This document shows positions 25,916 to 33,935 of a stretch of DNA of 64,000 nucleotides, one piece after another. The translations under genes and the position numbers were made by a program. The stretch is from positions 1 to 64,000 of the forward strand of contig NZ_JAODNM010000023.1 in assembly GCF_025464955.1 (NCBI RefSeq), given 5' to 3'. The notes beneath the pieces were generated by a model. The model was not told the DNA's origin. It did no database searches and saw nothing but the letters and a program-made list of their open reading frames with translations. Source of the DNA: Amycolatopsis sp. (lineage in GTDB: Bacteria > Actinomycetota > Actinomycetes > Mycobacteriales > Pseudonocardiaceae). The first letter of the stretch is position 1; the number at the start of each line of letters is the position of its first letter.

Positions 25916-26231
25916 GCAACTGCTGACCTGTGGTGAATGGCCGTGCTCACCTGGTGACCGAGTGGTATCCGTAACTTTTCGGGAGTACGGTTTTGGCCTT
26001 ATCGGTGTAATTGCCCGCAAGCTTGCTGTGGGTGATTAGGGGAATACCTGGAGATACTATGGCGAATCGGCTGCGGGGCGCGCTACTGCGTTTACTGCGC
26101 CTGATCGGTGGCTCCGGGGTGGCTTTTCGCGGACACCGGATCGTCGAAAGTCCGCGTGATCCGCTCAGCGAACGTGGGACTCAGGGCGTTGAACGGGGGA
26201 CTCGCCCGGCGCGAGCGGGGGACTTGCGGGC
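25916..26231. other. 316-bp intergenic region upstream of alkB
   Basis: It contains the core repeat copy D and an AT-richer stretch near 25970-26010 that may hold a promoter. A short frame from ATG 26059 with GGAG upstream encodes an Arg-rich peptide that runs into the repeat; I do not call it a gene. Confidence 0.5.
26174..26228. repeat. Degenerate GTGGGACTCG core repeat, copy D
   Basis: Three direct units (GTGGGACTCA, GGGGGACTCGCC, GGGGGACTTGCG) have the same 21-22 bp spacing and GTTGAAC/GCGAGC spacers as the first half of copy A. The inverted half is absent. It ends 3 bases before the alkB start and so supplies that gene's leader. Confidence 0.65.
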
Positions 26232-26897
26232 TTGAGTTCGGATTCGCTGATTCCCCGGCCGCGGCGAGAAATCGCGCCAGGTGCGGTGCACGTTCCCGAC
26301 TGGCTGGACGTCGATGAGCAGCGGCAGCTGGTCGCGGCCTGCCGTGGCTGGGCCACCGAGCGGGCCGGGTTCCGCGCGGCACGGCTGCCGAATGGTGGCG
26401 TGATGTCCGTGCGCACGGTGTGTCTCGGCTGGCACTGGCACCCGTACCGCTATTCGCGCACGATCGACGACGTCGACGGCTCGCCCGTGACGCCGTTCCC
26501 GGACTGGCTCGCCGAACTCGGGCAACGCGCTGTGGCAGACGCCTACGCGAAGCCCGCGCCCGGCTACCGCCCAGACATCGCGCTGATCAACTTCTACGAC
26601 GAAGCCGCGAAAATGGGACTGCACCAGGACAAGGACGAGCGCAGCCTGGACCCGGTCGTGTCACTCAGTCTCGGCGACTCGTGTGTTTTCCGGTTCGGCA
26701 ACACCGAGAACCGCAGCCGGCCTTGGGACGACGTCGAACTGTGCTCGGGTGACCTGTTCGTGTTCGGCGGCGCGTCACGCCTGGCTTATCACGGCGTGCC
26801 GAAAACCTTGCCTGGCACGGGAAATCCGGACATCGGGCTGCCGAAAGGCAGGCTCAACATCACTCTTCGGGTTTCCGGTCTGGCAGCGTCGGACTGA
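26232..26897 (+). CDS. alkB: AlkB-family 2-oxoglutarate/Fe(II) dioxygenase
   Basis: A 221-residue DNA/RNA repair dioxygenase that removes alkyl lesions such as 1-methyladenine and 3-methylcytosine by oxidation. Iron ligands are His131 and Asp133 in LHQDKDE and His187 in LAYHGV; the 2-oxoglutarate-binding arginines are in GRLNITLR (207 and 213). INFYDEAAKMGLHQDKDE and the nucleotide-lid region match AlkB of E. coli. The start is taken as TTG 26232; translation would begin right after the repeat. Its 3' end overlaps the convergent ArsR-like gene by 38 bp. Confidence 0.92.
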   Translation: MSSDSLIPRPRREIAPGAVHVPDWLDVDEQRQLVAACRGWATERAGFRAARLPNGGVMSVRTVCLGWHWHPYRYSRTIDDVDGSPVTPFPDWLAELGQRAVADAYAKPAPGYRPDIALINFYDEAAKMGLHQDKDERSLDPVVSLSLGDSCVFRFGNTENRSRPWDDVELCSGDLFVFGGASRLAYHGVPKTLPGTGNPDIGLPKGRLNITLRVSGLAASD

Positions 26898-27468
26898 ATT
26901 CGTCCTCGTCAGGAAGCACGACCAGGCGGATGGCCAGCTGGCGGGCGCCTACCGGCCGGTCGCCGGGGCCGTGGGTGTACTTCCAGAGCAGCGTCTCGTA
27001 CTCCGCGTAGAACTGCTGGACCTCTTCCTTGGTCATCACCGTGCCGCCGCGGGAGATCTTGATCCAGTTGTCCGAGCTGTCGTACTCGGTGTACGCCCGG
27101 ATGAGCAGGCCACTGTCGTGGCTCAGCTTCATCGCGCCGAGCTTCATCGCCGCCACCCGCTCTTCGTCGGTCATCTCCAGGCCAGGCGGGGTATACAGGC
27201 TCTTCGGCAGCCCGCGCCACCAGCGTTCGCGGCCCGTCGAGCGCTCCGGGATCTCCGCGATGAGCTTGAACTCGGCGAGCTTGCGCAGGTGGTAGCTGGT
27301 TGTGCCGGTGCTCTCGCCGAGCGCCTTCGCGACGCTGGTCGAGTTCGCTTCGCCGTGCTGGCCGAGGTAGTCGAGAATGGCTCGTCGCAGCGGGTTGTTC
27401 AACGTTTTGTAGAGCGTTTTGAGCTCCGCGCCGGACAGCACGCGGGTCTCGGGACGGATGTCAACCAT
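26860..27468 (-). CDS. ArsR-type winged-helix transcriptional regulator
   Basis: A 202-residue protein with an N-terminal ArsR/HTH_20 domain (about 12-95: LYKTLNNPLRRAILDYLGQ, STSVAKALGESTGTTSYHLRKLAEF). A C-terminal helical region of about 100 residues follows (GLEMTDEERVAAMKLGAMK, VMTKEEVQQFYAEYETLLWKY), with no metal-binding cysteines. This layout is common in actinobacterial regulators that control a neighbouring membrane or transport gene. The ATG at 27468 matches the family start (MVDIRPETRVL). The divergent small membrane protein gene is the likely target. Confidence 0.88.
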   Translation of the reverse strand: MVDIRPETRVLSGAELKTLYKTLNNPLRRAILDYLGQHGEANSTSVAKALGESTGTTSYHLRKLAEFKLIAEIPERSTGRERWWRGLPKSLYTPPGLEMTDEERVAAMKLGAMKLSHDSGLLIRAYTEYDSSDNWIKISRGGTVMTKEEVQQFYAEYETLLWKYTHGPGDRPVGARQLAIRLVVLPDEDEFSPTLPDRKPEE

Positions 27469-27483
27469 GCCCGTCAGCGTACC

Positions 27484-27523
27484 GCAGAGACTGTTTGCAA
27501 AATATCTCTGCAATCGCTACCTT
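27484..27523 (+). promoter_or_regulatory. Promoter and operator of the small membrane protein
   Basis: -35 TTGCAA (27495-27500) and -10 TACCTT (27518-27523) are separated by 17 bp. An inverted repeat GCAGAGA (27484-27490)/TCTCTGC (27505-27511) spans the -35 box and could be the operator of the divergent ArsR-like protein. Confidence 0.6.
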
Positions 27524-27568
27524 GGGTTCAGGGGTACGAACGCCGTGCCGGACGACTCGGGGGTCGAC

Positions 27569-27628
27569 ATGATGAACGTGCTGGTCAGAGAGCATTTACC
27601 GATGTCGCTGGCGGTGTCCCATGCGTAA
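27569..27628 (+). CDS. Possible 19-residue upstream peptide, overlapping the membrane gene
   Basis: ATG 27569 (or 27572) to TAA 27626-27628, with GGGGG just upstream, encodes MMNVLVREHLPMSLAVSHA. Its stop overlaps the next gene's start region (ATGCGTAA), which suggests coupled translation. It could be a leader peptide or simply a coupling device. Too short for coding statistics. Confidence 0.4.
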   Translation: MMNVLVREHLPMSLAVSHA

Positions 27629-27881
27629 GACCCTCGACAAGGCGCAGCTCGACGAGATCGACGACCGGGTCGCCGAGGCGCTTGAGCTCTACTACGCCGA
27701 GCGCGAGCCGGAACGTCCGCGCGTTGGTTCTCTGCCCATCCTTGTTTCGCTGGCGCTCGGCGCTGTCGCCACCGTGGCTTCGGTCGCGTCTGCCGGAGTG
27801 CTGTGCGCGATGTGGGCGTCCATCGCCGTCGTCAACCTCGCGTACTTTCTGCTGTTGCGGCGGCACTCACGTCGGCGGTGA
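27621..27881 (+). CDS. Small two-helix membrane protein
   Basis: An 86-residue protein. A charged N-terminal helix (KAQLDEIDDRVAEALELYYAER) is followed by two membrane segments (about 38-56 and 60-77) and a basic tail RRHSRRR, so both ends should be cytoplasmic. I do not recognise the family, though a small membrane protein beside an ArsR/PadR-like regulator is a common arrangement. It is divergent from the ArsR-like gene and overlaps the convergent tautomerase by 50 bp. Confidence 0.65.
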   Translation: MRKTLDKAQLDEIDDRVAEALELYYAEREPERPRVGSLPILVSLALGAVATVASVASAGVLCAMWASIAVVNLAYFLLLRRHSRRR

Positions 27882-28047
27882 GCTTTCCCGCGCGGCCCCA
27901 GCTGTCGGTGGGGACTTCCTGGATCCAGACCTCGACGGCCTCGGCGGGGATCGCGTAGGCGTCGACGAAGGCTTCGGTGATCCGCTTGACGAGGTCGCGC
28001 TTGAGCTCGACGGTGCGCGGGCCCTGCAGGACGGTCACGGTGGGCAT
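27832..28047 (-). CDS. 4-oxalocrotonate tautomerase-family protein
   Basis: A 71-residue protein of the usual 4-OT length. The initiator Met is followed by Pro, the catalytic N-terminal base of the family, and PTVTVLQGPRTVELKRDLVKRITEAFVDAY matches its first beta-alpha unit; VEVWIQEVPTDSWGRAG is the second strand region. It interconverts keto-enol tautomers or acts promiscuously. AAGGAGAA lies six bases before ATG 28047. It lies next to the TetR/SDR deletion scar and may have belonged to the same unit. Confidence 0.9.
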   Translation of the reverse strand: MPTVTVLQGPRTVELKRDLVKRITEAFVDAYAIPAEAVEVWIQEVPTDSWGRAGKLTADVSAAATAESTRG

Positions 28048-28132
28048 GGAGTTCTCCTTGGTGAGTAAGGCTTTTGCTGTCATGAACAGTGGACAGTGAA
28101 AAGCCCGGCGGACCAAGGAGCGGTTGGCGGTC

Positions 28133-28159
28133 GTATTCATCACGGGGCGTGATGAATAC
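28133..28159. repeat. Perfect 11-bp inverted repeat
   Basis: Arms GTATTCATCAC (28133-28143) and GTGATGAATAC (28149-28159) around GGGGC. It contains the stop codon of the TetR remnant. It may be a terminator for that remnant or an operator upstream of the tautomerase. Confidence 0.6.
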
Positions 28160-28349
28160 CGGCAAGCCTTCGGAAGGCTTCGTCGAGGGCATCCGGGAGC
28201 CGCTCGGGCTGGCCGCCGGCAATGACCTGCGCGGTCAGGTAACACGCGGCGGCGAGGCCGGCAGCGAGCGCCGCGGTCTCGGTGGTCGCGCCGTGGCTGA
28301 TCAGGGTCTCGATCGACGCCTGGACGTACCGGCGTTCCTTCAGCGCGTT
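28140..28349 (-). pseudogene. C-terminal remnant of a TetR-family regulator
   Basis: On the minus strand 64 codons in one frame end at a TGA: NALKERRYVQASIETLISHG, then ATTETAALAAGLAAACYLTA and QVIAGGQPERLPDALDEAFR to GIHHAP. This reads as the last helices of a TetR ligand domain. There is no DNA-binding domain and no start; the sequence stops where the divergent SDR remnant begins. A deletion has removed its 5' two-thirds. Confidence 0.72.
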
Positions 28350-28354
28350 GGCCG

Positions 28355-28804
28355 CTGGACGGCGTGGTGTGCAACGCCGGTATTCAGGTGATCGACGGCG
28401 TGGGCAAATCCGAGGACGGCTTCGAGTTGACGTTCGCCACCAACCATCTCGGGCACTTCCTGCTGGTGACGTCGCTGCTGGACAACCTCACCGAGGACGC
28501 ACGGATCGCCGTCGTCAGCAGTAGCTCGCACTACGGGCCGCCGCGGTCGTTGGGCTTCCCCGCGCCGCGCTGGTCGCACCCGCGTGAGCTCGCGGATCCC
28601 GAGCAGGACGGGTCCGCGAAGGCGGGCCGGGTCCGCTATTCGACGTCCAAACTCGCCAACCTCTACTTCACCTATGAGCTGTCGCGCCGGCTGGACGGCG
28701 TCAAGGTCGTGGCGCGCAAGCGTAAGAAGAGCTCGAAGGATTCCTACGACCTCGCGCGGGCGGCCGAACTGTGGGCGGTGTCGGAAGAGCTGATCAAAGC
28801 CTGA
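28355..28804 (+). pseudogene. Decayed short-chain dehydrogenase (SDR), two deletions
   Basis: The frame starts inside the domain with LDGVVCNAGIQVIDGVGKSE, so the N-terminal NAD-binding GxxxGxG part is missing. It keeps FATNHLGHFLLVTSLL, VVSSSSHYGP and the catalytic YSTSKLANLYF, then jumps near 28712 from RRLDGVKVV to KKSSKDSYDLARAAELW and VSEELIKA, the normal SDR C-terminus, skipping about 100 residues. The upstream edge meets the TetR remnant. It overlaps the pxpC 3' end by 11 bp. Confidence 0.82.
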
Positions 28805-29648
28805 ACCGGATCAGCTGCCCCGGTCTGGCCTGGGCGGCGAGATCGACGTCGTGCTCGTCGACGACGGCGATGACGGGGTAGCCGCCGGTTACGGGATGAT
28901 CAGCGAGGAACAGGATCGGCGAGCCCGCGGGCGGTACCTGCAGGGCGCCCGGTACGCAGGCTTCCGGTGGGAGCTCGCGGTCGATCCGGCGGTGCAGTGG
29001 GGGACCCGACAGTCGGATTCCGACGCGGTTGAGGTCGGCGGTGACCTGGTGGGGCGTCGAACACAAGGTGTCGAGCGCTTCCGCGGTAAACCAGTCGAGC
29101 CGGGGGCCCGGGGTCACGTGGAGGACAAGGTTCCGGGGGAACGCGGGTTGCGGCGCCTGGTCGACGTTCGGTTGCCGTGCGGTGCGGTCGCCGATCGGGA
29201 GGGTCATCCCGGCGGACAACGGCGGCGGGCCGAGTTTCGCCAGCGTGTCCGTGGATCGGGAGCCGAGCACCGGCTCGACATCGATGCCGCCACGGACTGC
29301 CAAATACGTGCGTAGTCCCGTGTGCGGCTGCGAAATTCGCAGTTCTTGACCGGCGTGGAGCTGAATCGGGGAGAACATCCCGTGCGCCCTCGACCCGGCT
29401 GTCACCGCACATTCGGCACCGGTGAGCGCCACGACCGCTGGGCCGGAGAACCGGATCACCAAGCCGCCAAGCGTCGCCTCGATCACCGCGTTGCCTTCGG
29501 GATTGCCGACCAGCCTGTTGACCAGCTTCAGGCTCCGACGGTCCGCCGCGCCGGACCGCCCGACCCCGAGCGCGGCGAGCCCCGGCCGGCCGAGGTCCTG
29601 GATGGTGGCGGCCGGTCCGGGGTTGAGGACTTCGAGTTTTTCCGTCAT
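28794..29648 (-). CDS. pxpC: 5-oxoprolinase subunit PxpC (biotin-dependent carboxyltransferase family)
   Basis: A 284-residue subunit of the bacterial ATP-dependent 5-oxoprolinase PxpABC, which opens 5-oxoproline (pyroglutamate) to glutamate. It matches the KipA/AHS2 domain over its length: PGPAATIQDLGRPGLAALGV at the N-terminus, SGAADRRSLKLVNRLVGNPEGNA, LRTYLAVRGGIDVEPVLGSR and HPVTGGYPVIAVV near the C-terminus. It overlaps pxpB by four bases and is the last gene of the operon, ending convergently on the SDR remnant. Confidence 0.93.
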   Translation of the reverse strand: MTEKLEVLNPGPAATIQDLGRPGLAALGVGRSGAADRRSLKLVNRLVGNPEGNAVIEATLGGLVIRFSGPAVVALTGAECAVTAGSRAHGMFSPIQLHAGQELRISQPHTGLRTYLAVRGGIDVEPVLGSRSTDTLAKLGPPPLSAGMTLPIGDRTARQPNVDQAPQPAFPRNLVLHVTPGPRLDWFTAEALDTLCSTPHQVTADLNRVGIRLSGPPLHRRIDRELPPEACVPGALQVPPAGSPILFLADHPVTGGYPVIAVVDEHDVDLAAQARPGQLIRFRL

Positions 29649-30256
29649 GCCACCGTTTCCACGAAGCGGACGCGCGTGCCGGGCACGAGAAGCTGGGGCG
29701 GATCGCGGTCGATGTCCCAGACGACGAGAGCTGTGTGGCCGAGGAGGTGCCAGCCGCCGGGGGATTCCCTGGGGTAGATCGCGCTGTACTCACCCGCGAT
29801 GGCCACCGATCCGGGCGGAACCTTGGTTCGCGGTGTGCTTCGGCGCGAAAGGTGCAGCCGCGGGTCGAGTCCGGTCAGGTAACCGAAGCCGGGCGCGAAG
29901 CCGCAAAACGCTACGGCGTAGGTCGCGCTCGAATGAAGTCGGACGACGTCCTGTTCGGACAGTCCGGTTTCCCTTGCCACATCGGCGAGATCCGCGCCGT
30001 CATAACGAACAGGCACGACCACCTCCGCCCCGGACGTCCGCGGCCGGACGGCGGCAGAGCGTTCGGCGAGCGCCGCACTGATCCGGTCGAACCCGGTGCT
30101 CGTGTCGTATCGGACGAGCAGGGTTCGGGCCGCGGGCACGAGTTCGACCATGCCGGGGAGGGGGTCTTCGGCGAGTTCGGTGTTCAGGCCGAAGACCTCC
30201 TCCGCGGAGTCCAGGTCGACCAGCGCGGCATGTGATCCGTAGGGCAGGACGCGCAT
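29645..30256 (-). CDS. pxpB: 5-oxoprolinase subunit PxpB (KipI/AHS1 family)
   Basis: A 203-residue subunit. Family motifs include VPVRYDGADLADVARETGL, AFCGFAPGFGYLTGLDPRL (about 117-135) and the C-terminal PPGSVAIAGEYSAIYPRESPGGW. It forms the PxpBC core that acts with PxpA. The start overlaps the pxpA stop by one base (TGATG) and its stop overlaps pxpC by four, so expression is coupled. In Bacillus the homologue KipI inhibits a sporulation kinase, but the operon context here supports the 5-oxoprolinase role. Confidence 0.93.
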   Translation of the reverse strand: MRVLPYGSHAALVDLDSAEEVFGLNTELAEDPLPGMVELVPAARTLLVRYDTSTGFDRISAALAERSAAVRPRTSGAEVVVPVRYDGADLADVARETGLSEQDVVRLHSSATYAVAFCGFAPGFGYLTGLDPRLHLSRRSTPRTKVPPGSVAIAGEYSAIYPRESPGGWHLLGHTALVVWDIDRDPPQLLVPGTRVRFVETVA

Positions 30257-31032
30257 CAGTTCTCTCTGTCCACAAAAGACTCGATGTGAACGTTCGCGGT
30301 CGTGAGGTCGGCGCGGATGCGGCGGGCCAGTTCCACCGCGCCGGGTGTGTCACTGTGCACGCAGATCGATCGGGCCGCGATGTCCAGCTCCTGACCGTCC
30401 TCGGTGGTCACCTTGCCGGTGGTCGCGATCGCGACCGCGCGCGCGGACACCGTATCCGGATCGTGCAGGACGGCGCCTCGCAGCTTGCGGGAGACGAGCG
30501 CGCCGTCCGCGGTGTACGCGCGATCCGCGAAGGCTTCGGCATAGGAGGCGACGCCGATTTTCGCGGCCGCGCGGGACATCTCGGAGTCCGGCGGGCAGAG
30601 GATCGCCAGGTGCCTGTCGAAGCGGACGATCCCGTCGACCACGACCCACGCCAGGTCCTTGTCGACGGCCGCGGTGTTGTACAGCGCGCCGTGCGGCTTG
30701 ACGTACCGCACGCGATCCCCAGCCGCGCGAGCGAAACCCTCCAATGCCGAGATCTGGTACAGAATCTCGTCGCTGAGGTCGTCGGGATCCATCGCGAGCG
30801 CGCGCCTGCCGAACCCCGCGAGGTCGCGATAGCCGACGTGCGCGCCGATGACGACCCCGTTCTCCACGGCCTTGTCGCACACTCGCCGCATGGTGCCGGG
30901 ATCGCCGGCATGAAAACCACACGCGACATTCGCGCTGGACACGAGTTCGAGCATCGCGTCGTCGTCGCCCATGGTCCAGGCGCCGAACCCCTCACCGAGG
31001 TCGCTGTTGAGGTCCACAGTAGACATAGTCAT
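30256..31032 (-). CDS. pxpA: 5-oxoprolinase subunit PxpA (LamB/YcsF family)
   Basis: A 258-residue (beta/alpha) barrel subunit. The family opens with [13 protein letters not shown] (about 7-19), followed by [37 protein letters not shown] and the C-terminal [15 protein letters not shown]. It completes the PxpABC 5-oxoprolinase. It overlaps the upstream DUF1445 gene by four bases (ATGA). ATG 31032 is used; an internal ATG two codons later is equally good. Confidence 0.94.
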   Translation of the reverse strand: MTMSTVDLNSDLGEGFGAWTMGDDDAMLELVSSANVACGFHAGDPGTMRRVCDKAVENGVVIGAHVGYRDLAGFGRRALAMDPDDLSDEILYQISALEGFARAAGDRVRYVKPHGALYNTAAVDKDLAWVVVDGIVRFDRHLAILCPPDSEMSRAAAKIGVASYAEAFADRAYTADGALVSRKLRGAVLHDPDTVSARAVAIATTGKVTTEDGQELDIAARSICVHSDTPGAVELARRIRADLTTANVHIESFVDREN

Positions 31033-31823
31033 CCCGCCCGGTATTCGTCGTCTCGTTTGTCCGATACGAACATGTAGCCCGGCGCGTGCGTGATCGCGAA
31101 AGCCGGGCGCGAGGCCATCAGCGCCGCCTGCGGAGTGACTCCGCAGGCCCAGAACACCGGCACGTCACCGGGTTCGGCATCGACCGGGTCGCCGAAGTCG
31201 GGCTTCGCCAGATCGGCGATGCCCAGTTCTTCAGGCGCTCCAATGTGGACCGGGGAACCGTGCACCGCCGGCATCGTGCCGCTGATCGCGACCGCCTCCG
31301 CGACGCGGTCGGCCGGGATCTGCCGCATCGAAACCACCAGCGGCCCGTGCAGCCGACCGGCCGGCCGGCACGCCCGGTTTGTCAGATACATCGCCACGTT
31401 GCGGCCCTGGTCGACGTGCCGCAGCGGAATTCCGGCCGCCGCAAGCGCCGTTTCGAACGTGAAGCTGCAGCCGATCGAGAAGGCGACGAGGTCCGTGCGC
31501 CACAGCCCGCTGACGTCGGACACCTCGCCCGCGAGCGTGCCGTTCTCCCAGACCCGGTATTGAGGAAGGTCGCTGCGCAGGTCGGCGCCGGGTGCCAGGA
31601 TCGTGGTCGGATCGCCGGGATCGCTGACGTCGAGGATCGGGCACGGCCGGGGATTGCGCTGGCAGAACAGGAGGACGTCGTATGCCCAGTCCCGCGGCAC
31701 GGCGATCAGGTTGGTCTGGGTGAACCCGGCTGACCAGCCGGCGGTCGGGTTGGCGGCACCCTGACGGAACAGGGCTCTGGCCTCGGCCGGGCTCACCTTG
31801 GCGGGATCTTCAAAGGTCGTCAT
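31029..31823 (-). CDS. DUF1445 putative hydro-lyase, D-glutamate cyclase-like
   Basis: A 264-residue member of the DUF1445 family, which includes the cyclase part of mammalian mitochondrial D-glutamate cyclase, converting D-glutamate to 5-oxo-D-proline. Family blocks seen: [40 protein letters not shown] and [15 protein letters not shown], then [20 protein letters not shown] near the C-terminus. Placement between a transporter and pxpABC links it to 5-oxoproline chemistry. The bacterial reaction is not established here. Start ATG 31823 is 18 bp after the transporter stop. Confidence 0.88.
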   Translation of the reverse strand: MTTFEDPAKVSPAEARALFRQGAANPTAGWSAGFTQTNLIAVPRDWAYDVLLFCQRNPRPCPILDVSDPGDPTTILAPGADLRSDLPQYRVWENGTLAGEVSDVSGLWRTDLVAFSIGCSFTFETALAAAGIPLRHVDQGRNVAMYLTNRACRPAGRLHGPLVVSMRQIPADRVAEAVAISGTMPAVHGSPVHIGAPEELGIADLAKPDFGDPVDAEPGDVPVFWACGVTPQAALMASRPAFAITHAPGYMFVSDKRDDEYRAG

Positions 31824-31841
31824 CGGGTGCCTCCTCGTCGT

Positions 31842-33086
31842 TCAGAGTAGTTCGCGGCCGTTGGTTTCGGGCAGGCCGAGCAATGCGAGCGCCGCGATGA
31901 CGTAACCCAGCGCGCCGAGCCCCAGCGCGCCGCCGACGCCGAGGTAGCCGACGACGGTCGGGAACACCGCACCGACCGCGCGACCGAAGTTGTAGGTGAA
32001 GCCTTGGCCCGTTCCGCGCAGGGCGGTGGGGTAGAGCTCGGCGAGATAGGCACCGAAACCGCTGAAGATCGCCGACATCGAGAAGCCCAGCGGGAACCCG
32101 AGTACCAGCACGAGCCCGTTGGCGCCGTGGGGGATCTGCAGGTACGCGATGATCAATGCCGCCGACAGCACCGAGAACAGCAGGAAGGTTTTCTTACGTC
32201 CCAAGATGTCCGTGAGGTATCCGCCACAGACGTAGCCGACGAACGCGCCGGTGATGAGGAAAGCCAGGTAGCCGCCGGTGCCGACCACGCTCAGTCCACG
32301 CGATTCCTTGAGGTAGGTCGGCAGCCATGTCGACAGGGTGTAGTAGCCGCCCTGGACACCAGTGGCCAGCAGCGCCGCGAAGAACGTCGTGCGGCCGAGT
32401 TCGCCGGTGAAGATCGCCTTGAAGGAACCGCGTTGGCGGGTCTGTGTGCGGCGCTCGGTGGTGGAGTCGGCGTCTTGCACGAACCGCCGGATCCACAGGA
32501 CGAGCAGAGCCGGGATGACGCCGGTCCAGAACAGCAGGCGCCAAGCCATGTCCGGCGGCACGAGGCTGAACACGACGGTGTAGACGATCACCGCGAGGCC
32601 CCAGCCGACCGCCCACGCGCTCTGCACGAATGCGACCGTGCGGCCGCGGTAGCGCGGGAGCGCGTACTCGGCGACGAGGATCGCGCCGGCCGCCCATTCG
32701 CCGCCGAAGCCGAGTCCTTGCAGGGCCCGGAAACCGAGGAGGGTTTCGAAGTTCGGCGCGAACCCGCAGAGCACGGTGAACACGGTGTAGGTGGCCACGG
32801 TGACCTGCAGAGTCCGGACGCGGCCGATCCGGTCGGCGAGGATGCCGGCGAGGACCCCGCCGAGGGCGGACACGACCAGCGTCACGGTGGTCAGCAGACC
32901 GGCTTGACCCTTCGAGATGCCGAAGTAGGCGATGATCGCGCCGACGCCGAGCGGCAGCACTTGGTAGTCGTAGGAGTCCAGGCCGTAACCGCCGAACGCG
33001 CCGAAGAAGGCGCGGCGCCCCCGGCCGCCGAGGGTGCGGAACCAGGCGAACGGGCGTACGTCTTCGTTAGTGGCTTGTGCGTTCAT
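31842..33086 (-). CDS. Major facilitator superfamily transporter
   Basis: A 414-residue carrier with 12 predicted helices, of the metabolite:H+ symporter type (sugar/organic-acid porter group). The A-loop motif is ADRIGRVRTLQ (about 83-93) and its partner GYLTDILGRKKTFLL lies mid-protein; RALQGLGFGGEWAAGAILVAEY is the typical helix 4-5 sequence of this group. It probably imports the 5-oxoproline or glutamate-derived substrate of the operon. ATG 33086 has GAGG six bases upstream and is preferred over GTG 33092. It is the first gene of the operon and divergent from the GntR gene. Confidence 0.92.
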   Translation of the reverse strand: MNAQATNEDVRPFAWFRTLGGRGRRAFFGAFGGYGLDSYDYQVLPLGVGAIIAYFGISKGQAGLLTTVTLVVSALGGVLAGILADRIGRVRTLQVTVATYTVFTVLCGFAPNFETLLGFRALQGLGFGGEWAAGAILVAEYALPRYRGRTVAFVQSAWAVGWGLAVIVYTVVFSLVPPDMAWRLLFWTGVIPALLVLWIRRFVQDADSTTERRTQTRQRGSFKAIFTGELGRTTFFAALLATGVQGGYYTLSTWLPTYLKESRGLSVVGTGGYLAFLITGAFVGYVCGGYLTDILGRKKTFLLFSVLSAALIIAYLQIPHGANGLVLVLGFPLGFSMSAIFSGFGAYLAELYPTALRGTGQGFTYNFGRAVGAVFPTVVGYLGVGGALGLGALGYVIAALALLGLPETNGRELL

Positions 33087-33142
33087 CGGCACCTCGCAGG
33101 TTGGTGTGCTGAGTCACACTGAATGAAGACTTGAGAGTAGAG

Positions 33143-33157
33143 GATTGTTGAACAATC
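33143..33157. promoter_or_regulatory. GntR/FCD-type operator in the divergent gap
   Basis: Perfect palindrome with arms GATTGTT and AACAATC around a central G. A half-similar ATTGGATTGTTT follows at about 33171. AT-rich palindromes with TTGTN-NACAA cores suit FCD-type GntR repressors. It lies between the transporter operon and the GntR gene. Confidence 0.65.
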
Positions 33158-33203
33158 TGACAAGAGTCTGATTGGATTGTTTTACTCGAGGGCGAGTAGC
33201 CTG

Positions 33204-33914
33204 ATGGTTGTGATCACTGCTGACGACGGTCCGGTGGGTTTGGAAGCGGATCGGGGTCTCCTCGGGCGGACGAGTACCGCCGAGCGTGTCGCCGACGTGC
33301 TTCGGACGCGCATCGCCGAGGGCTACTTCCCGCCCGGCTCACGGCTCGCGGAGCACGAGATCGTCGAGAAGCTCGGGATTTCCCGCAACACGCTGCGCGA
33401 GTCGTTCCGGCTGCTCACGCACGAGCGGCTGCTGTCGCACGAGCTCAACAGGGGCGTCTTCGTGCGGCTGCTGAGCGTTGACGACGTCGTCGACCTCTAC
33501 CGCATACGCAAGATGATCGAGTGCGCGGCCGTCCGGCCGATCACCGCGCCGCCGGCGGGGCTGCGGCGGCTGCGGATCGCCGTCTTGGATGGCGACCAGG
33601 CCGCGCGAAGTCAGCGCTGGCAGGAGCTGGGGACCGCGAACATCCACTTCCACCAGGGGCTCGCCGCGCTCGGCGAGAGCCCGCGCATCGACGACCTGAT
33701 GCAGGGCATCTTCGCCGAGCTCAGGCTGGTCTTCCACGTCATGGCCGACCCCCGGCGCTTCCACGAGCGGTACCTCGTCCGCAACCACGAGATCGTCGCA
33801 AAGCTCGACGTCGGGGACGGAGCCGGTGCCGCCGACTTGCTGGCCGTCTACCTCGACGACGCCGAACGCCAGCTCGTCGAGGCCTACGCCGAACGAGCCG
33901 CCGAGGACTCCTGA
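33204..33914 (+). CDS. GntR-family regulator, FCD subfamily
   Basis: A 236-residue regulator. The winged helix is in about 25-90 (RIAEGYFPPGSRLAEHEIVE, LGISRNTLRESFRLLTHERL), and the all-helical FCD ligand domain is in 95-225, with histidines and acidic residues (HFHQGLAALGESPRID, FHVMADPRRFHERYLVRNHEI) that usually bind a metal and a carboxylate ligand. 5-oxoproline or glutamate is a plausible effector. TAGCCT just before ATG 33204 looks like a -10 box, so the real start might be GTG 33210 on a leaderless transcript. Confidence 0.92.
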   Translation: MVVITADDGPVGLEADRGLLGRTSTAERVADVLRTRIAEGYFPPGSRLAEHEIVEKLGISRNTLRESFRLLTHERLLSHELNRGVFVRLLSVDDVVDLYRIRKMIECAAVRPITAPPAGLRRLRIAVLDGDQAARSQRWQELGTANIHFHQGLAALGESPRIDDLMQGIFAELRLVFHVMADPRRFHERYLVRNHEIVAKLDVGDGAGAADLLAVYLDDAERQLVEAYAERAAEDS

Positions 33915-33935
33915 CCCCAGCTCTCCCGACGTACT

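Noticed and set aside
26059..26235. Small gene upstream of alkB (MANRLRGALLRLLRLIGG...)
   Set aside because: There is a GGAG before the ATG, but the frame runs through the repeat, is Arg-rich and overlaps the alkB start.
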